Assembly (NCBI GenBank): GCA_048058975.1
Contig: JBLLNP010000005.1
Coordinates: 1-64,000 of the forward strand
Length of the DNA stretch: 64,000 nt
Reading direction: 5' to 3'
From: RHLJ01 sp048058975
GTDB taxonomy: Bacteria > Bacteroidota > Rhodothermia > Balneolales > Balneolaceae
The notes under the pieces: generated by a model
The model's input: the letters and a program-made list of their open reading frames with translations, nothing else
What the model was told of the DNA's origin: nothing
Database searches by the model: none
Part shown: piece by piece, positions 60,618 to 64,000 of the stretch
Position numbering within the stretch: the stretch's first letter is position 1
Layout of the letters: each line of letters starts with the position of its first letter
Made by a program: the position numbers and the translations under genes

Positions 60618-61517
60618 ATGATTTCTAATCAAACCCGTAGGTTCTACGATCCTACTTTTACTATTACTCCCGAATACAAAGAATCACTCCCCGATCTCCA
60701 GAATGGGCCAGCATCGCTTATTGAAGGTGCAAATGTGCCCATTCAGCAAGTTGGAATTTCAAACTTTAAACTTCCTCTTCAGCTAAAAAAGAGAGATGGA
60801 AAACCTATTACACTCGAGGTTTCTGTGGATGGATATGTAAGCCTTGATGCGAATAAAAAAGGCATCAATATGAGCCGTATTATGAGAACCTTCTACAAGT
60901 TTAAGGATCGGGTATTTTCTCTGGATATGCTCGAAGAAGTATTAAAGGCGTATAAAACAGATCTGGAATCTCAGGAAGCATTTTTGAGGCTTTCTTTTTC
61001 GTACCCCATGATTCAGGAAAGCCTGCGTTCGGGAATGCACGGATATCAGTATTATGAAGTATCCCTGGAAGGACATTTAGATAGCTACGATCGCTACAAT
61101 AAGCACATGCACCTAAAGTTTATATACAGCAGCGCATGCCCATGTTCATACGAATTAGCAGAACACGCACGTGAAGACCGGGGTGTGGCAGCTATCCCAC
61201 ATAGCCAGCGTAGTGAAGCAGAAGTAACAGTAGCTTTACGTGATGAGTTTTTTGTAGAAGATTTAGTTCAGATTTGTCGAACAGCCCTTAAAACAGAAAC
61301 CCAGGTAATGGTTAAACGGGAAGATGAGCAAGCTTTTGCTGAACTAAATGGTGCATACCAGAAATTTGTGGAAGATGCGGCCAGACTTCTTTACGAAGAA
61401 CTGGACTCATACAACAGCATCCGGGATTTTGTGGTGCGTTGTGCTCACCTGGAAAGCCTTCACAGCCACGATGCGGTAAGCCGGATTTGTAAGGGGCTGC
61501 CTAACGGGCTGAGGTAA
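60618..61517 (+). CDS. folE2: GTP cyclohydrolase FolE2 (type IB)
   Basis: This 299-residue enzyme opens GTP to give dihydroneopterin triphosphate, the first step for folate, queuosine and pterin cofactors. Family features are 'QQVGISNFKLPLQL' near the N-terminus, the Cys-containing 'SSACPCSYELAEHAREDRG' and the C-terminal 'RCAHLESLHSHDAV'. Type IB enzymes do not need zinc strictly. It is downstream of the PTPS/QueD gene in one operon. Confidence 0.93.
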   Translation: MISNQTRRFYDPTFTITPEYKESLPDLQNGPASLIEGANVPIQQVGISNFKLPLQLKKRDGKPITLEVSVDGYVSLDANKKGINMSRIMRTFYKFKDRVFSLDMLEEVLKAYKTDLESQEAFLRLSFSYPMIQESLRSGMHGYQYYEVSLEGHLDSYDRYNKHMHLKFIYSSACPCSYELAEHAREDRGVAAIPHSQRSEAEVTVALRDEFFVEDLVQICRTALKTETQVMVKREDEQAFAELNGAYQKFVEDAARLLYEELDSYNSIRDFVVRCAHLESLHSHDAVSRICKGLPNGLR

Positions 61518-61824
61518 TCTAAAGAAACAAAGCTATTATTTAGTAAAAAATAGCCCCCGGATTTATCCGGGGGTAAATGTTTCGAAACCAATAAAACCAA
61601 GCCTCAAATATTGAAGAAATGATGAATGGACTCGCAGATTTGGGCTTCAAAACCTAGTTGTACAGATCATTTTATATCAATCAATCTGCAATCTTGAAAC
61701 CCTGCGATAACATCCTTTCTCTTTAATACAAGCCGGACTTGGGTTGTTTTTCAATATCAATTTTCCCCATGCTGAAGCATGGGGCTACTATATTTCAAAT
61801 TCAACTAGGGTTGGCTTTCGCAGA
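61518..61824. other. Intergenic region with two hairpins
   Basis: This 307-base gap lies between convergent genes. It contains a perfect hairpin CCCCCGGATTTATCCGGGGG (61554-61573) with a T-rich side on the minus strand, and CCCCATGCTGAAGCATGGGG (61765-61784). Both can act as terminators; no ORF or RNA gene is supported. Confidence 0.7.
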
Positions 61825-62685
61825 TCAATCCTCTGAGACCGCAAACACAATCGCAATCTTAGTTCGATTGGGGCTGAGAGCTATCCTGGAAATTGTTCCG
61901 TCTGAATCAAATAAAGGGTTTTGAGCGGTATAACCGTGTCCCTCTTTCCACATAAGTAATCCGTTTGCTTGTCCAATCAGAAAAGAGGAGGAATCAATCC
62001 AAACCATGTCTTCCGAACCTTCTGGAGTTGAGGTTAGGGTTTTTATTTCTTTTGAATCGGGATTATAGGTTTTTACTAACCACTGAGTAGAATCATTTTT
62101 GTCAATAAAACTAACCGCGTTTAAATCGGGCACTTTGTGTATTGAACGTCCGGGATTGTTTGCAAGGATGGTTCTTGAATCATTCTTCAGATCGAATTCA
62201 ACAAAGGTAAAGGGTTCTCCAAGAACAAAGGTATAAAGTGTATGTTCGTTGTACCAGGCATGATACCCGATTACCTCATCAGGGACGATTACTTCAGGCT
62301 CACCTTCTGTTAATGGGAACATCCAAAGCAGTTGTTCGCCATCAGGCTTAAGCCAGATTGCTGAGAATGAATCCTGACCGGGCATCATAGTTGGAGAATA
62401 CTTTCCACCTACAGAACTGGTAATCCAGATGCTATTATCTTGCCCATAATCAAAAAGCTTAATGTCTGTGGATTCCCCTTGCTGAGAAGAGAAAAGTAAA
62501 GCAGGCATACCCGGGATAAACGATGGCTGATTGTCATATCCCGGATTATTGGAAATATTTTCCAGGCTGGTAACGGAGAAGCCGCCTTCATTAAGCGTAA
62601 AATCCCCGAGATACACTTCGGGATTGGATTGGGCTGATACAGACAGAGCCCAAAACGTACATACAAGGATCGATATATATTTCAT
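61825..62685 (-). CDS. Secreted TolB/PD40-type beta-propeller protein
   Basis: The 286-residue product has a signal peptide (about 1-18, ending VSAQ) and a propeller composed of PD40/WD40-like blades. Blade-like stretches are 'NQPSFIPGMPALLFSSQQGE', 'KYSPTMMPGQDSFSAIWLKP' and 'GTISRIALSPNRTKIAIVF'. Such proteins are periplasmic or surface-exposed and bind partners rather than catalyse. It follows the small lipoprotein gene by nine bases on the same strand, so they form one unit. Confidence 0.82.
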   Translation of the reverse strand: MKYISILVCTFWALSVSAQSNPEVYLGDFTLNEGGFSVTSLENISNNPGYDNQPSFIPGMPALLFSSQQGESTDIKLFDYGQDNSIWITSSVGGKYSPTMMPGQDSFSAIWLKPDGEQLLWMFPLTEGEPEVIVPDEVIGYHAWYNEHTLYTFVLGEPFTFVEFDLKNDSRTILANNPGRSIHKVPDLNAVSFIDKNDSTQWLVKTYNPDSKEIKTLTSTPEGSEDMVWIDSSSFLIGQANGLLMWKEGHGYTAQNPLFDSDGTISRIALSPNRTKIAIVFAVSED

Positions 62686-62694
62686 GGTAAAACG

Positions 62695-63126
62695 TTAGTT
62701 CGTTAATCTTTTCATTCTGGAAAAAGGATATCCGTTACAGCCGGTTTTAGGATTTTCTCTGTTGACAACAGAAACAGCCCGGGCAGAATCTAAGCTGATC
62801 TCGTTATAGGCACTCAGACAAAACCCCCATTCAAATTCTCCCATATTTTCAAATTTCATCCAGTCGATTCGGGAGTAAAGCAGAGGGTCATAGATATTAG
62901 AAGAATCATTTTTCCCGACAAAAAGTTGACCATCCAAATTCCAGTCTAGAATATGAATTTTGGTATGATCTTCCATCATAAATACAGAATCTCTGATTGC
63001 GTAAGTAACTCCATAATCATCCTCAAAATCTCCGATTAAAAAACCGGGGATTGTTGGTGAGGATTTTTCTTCCGGAGAAGAGCAACTGAATAGTATTAGA
63101 ATTACAGAGGTTAGAAATTTATTCAT
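62695..63126 (-). CDS. Small lipoprotein, unknown function
   Basis: From the ATG at 63126 (MNKFLTSVILILFSC) the product is 143 residues; the open frame reaches 63189 but would run through the terminator hairpin at 63152-63182. Lipobox FSC at about residue 15. The mature domain is acidic, with 'VFMMEDHTKIHILDWNLDG' and two cysteines near the C-terminus. No family is recognised. It is the first gene of a unit with the propeller protein. Confidence 0.75.
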   Translation of the reverse strand: MNKFLTSVILILFSCSSPEEKSSPTIPGFLIGDFEDDYGVTYAIRDSVFMMEDHTKIHILDWNLDGQLFVGKNDSSNIYDPLLYSRIDWMKFENMGEFEWGFCLSAYNEISLDSARAVSVVNRENPKTGCNGYPFSRMKRLTN

Positions 63127-63151
63127 GTCACAATGTAGGAAAACATAGATA

Positions 63152-63182
63152 AAAAAAATCCCCACGCTAAAAAGCGTGGGGA
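63152..63182 (-). terminator. Terminator of the T9SS/PKD gene
   Basis: Stem CCCCACGCT/AGCGTGGGG with an AAAA loop (63160-63181), followed on the minus strand by a run of T. It lies about 60 bases after the stop of the gene ending at 63240. Confidence 0.9.
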
Positions 63183-63239
63183 CAAACATGAAACAGAGCT
63201 ACATTTCTGCTTACTTGTTTAAGCAGAACTCTTCATTGA

Positions 63240-64000
63240 TTATTTAATCAATGTCATTCGTTTAGTACTAACGAAATTATCAGCTTGGATTCGGTAGATA
63301 TATACACCACTTGATATCGAAGAGGCGTCAAAGGTTACCGTATATGTTCCTGCAGCTTTTACTTCATTTACCAGAACTGCTACTCTTTGGCCCATCAGGT
63401 TATAAACTTCAATATTTACTTTCGAAGCTTGAGGCACCGAATAATTGATATTGGTTGATGGATTGAAAGGGTTTGGATAATTTTGCTCAAGCGCAAAATC
63501 AGTTGGTTTTCCTTCAGTTTCTGAAGCAGTTACTAAAGTAACATTAATCGTTTCTTTTAAAGTAGCAGTAGCCCCTTCATTGTCGGTTACTGTAAGGCTT
63601 ACTTCGAATTCACTCGCGGTATCATAGGTATGTTTTGGATTTTGGAGGGTACTGGAATTTCCGTCTCCAAAGTCCCAGAAGTAAGAGACAATAAAGCCAT
63701 TCGGGTCATTCGCATCATTCGACTCATCAGTCAGAGTAATGACGTTATCTCCATTCTCAAAGCCATCTTGTTCGATTGAAAACTTAGCAAGCGGGGCATC
63801 GTTGACTGGTACTACCGTAACAATCACAGAATCGGATGCCGCTGCTCCGGCTTCGTCCATTACAGTAACCCGAACCCATTCCTGCCCATAGAAGTTTGTT
63901 GGGGCAGTAAATGTAAGTTTTGATCCATCGGTAGAGCCGCTTACGGTTTCGCTGTTTATCATAACGGTTAAGCTTGATAGTTCATCATCAGCATCTGATA
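63240..64000 (-). CDS. T9SS-exported protein with PKD and Ig-like domains (partial)
   Basis: The frame is open to the right end of the window, so only the C-terminal ~253 residues are visible; the ATG at 63962 is internal. The order is the end of a bacterial Ig/cadherin-like repeat ('VRVTVMDEAGAAASDSVIVT'), a PKD domain ('VSYFWDFGDGNSSTLQNPKH'), then a type A sorting domain ('NYPNPFNPSTNINYSVP' to 'STKRMTLIK'). The protein is carried to the cell surface by the type IX system. Such modules usually belong to large adhesins or secreted enzymes. Confidence 0.9.
   Translation of the reverse strand, partial: SDADDELSSLTVMINSETVSGSTDGSKLTFTAPTNFYGQEWVRVTVMDEAGAAASDSVIVTVVPVNDAPLAKFSIEQDGFENGDNVITLTDESNDANDPNGFIVSYFWDFGDGNSSTLQNPKHTYDTASEFEVSLTVTDNEGATATLKETINVTLVTASETEGKPTDFALEQNYPNPFNPSTNINYSVPQASKVNIEVYNLMGQRVAVLVNEVKAAGTYTVTFDASSISSGVYIYRIQADNFVSTKRMTLIK

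Overview
The window looks like chromosomal DNA of a Bacteroidota-related marine bacterium, most likely phylum Balneolota (Balneola/Gracilimonas-like). The signs are two proteins ending in the 'NYPNPFNPSTN ... MTLIK' type IX secretion sorting domain, a SpoIIM-DUF4129-DUF4350-MoxR-DUF58 operon, FolE2 beside a PTPS/QueD protein, few Shine-Dalgarno sequences and several TTG/GTG starts. This placement is inferred from protein content; no rRNA is present.

Region by region: (1) 1-443 is the tail of a 2-oxoacid dehydrogenase E1 gene. (2) 784-2750 holds a lipoprotein and a PEGA/DUF5683-like membrane protein. (3) 2819-10686 is the accessory region: an integron gene-cassette array without an integrase (a CALIN). 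Ten attC sites separate ten cassettes with twelve genes, all on the minus strand. Nearly all products are lipoproteins, secreted proteins or small membrane proteins of unknown function. (4) 10845-17861 (minus) is a seven-gene MoxR/DUF58 envelope operon, with a divergent RDD gene. (5) 18701-20710 encodes heme O and heme A synthesis (CyoE, CtaA). A MerR-type regulator and a glycosyltransferase follow. (6) 22147-22946 is a six-gene tRNA cluster (Glu, His, Glu, Cys, Arg, Pro) with a probable 36-residue membrane peptide inside it. (7) 23031-25347 encodes a glycosyltransferase and a sugar epimerase. (8) 25515-36256 is housekeeping: ClpC, GpmI, S20, Cmk, S1, a second MoxR and UppP. (9) 36338-43916 has a lipoprotein, an Omp85-type barrel, NhaD, pterin carbinolamine dehydratase, S6-S18-L9 and DsbD. 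(10) 44093-53095 has a giant surface protein, an ExbB/small membrane protein/ExbD/ExbD proton-channel operon, ThiL and FtsH. (11) 53248-64000 has a TonB-dependent receptor followed by a T9SS-exported protein with a 1,107-bp internal perfect duplication. A small lipoprotein, a PTPS-FolE2 pterin pair, a propeller protein, a lipoprotein and the C-terminus of a PKD/T9SS protein follow.

How the parts fit: the ExbB/ExbD operon could energise the TonB receptor at 53248. FolE2, PTPS and pterin carbinolamine dehydratase together suggest tetrahydropterin cofactor metabolism. The cassette array is the part most likely to hold undescribed biology. Its attC sites carry optional small palindromes in their arms, two array junctions hold what look like collapsed attC remnants, and its cargo is almost entirely of unknown function.
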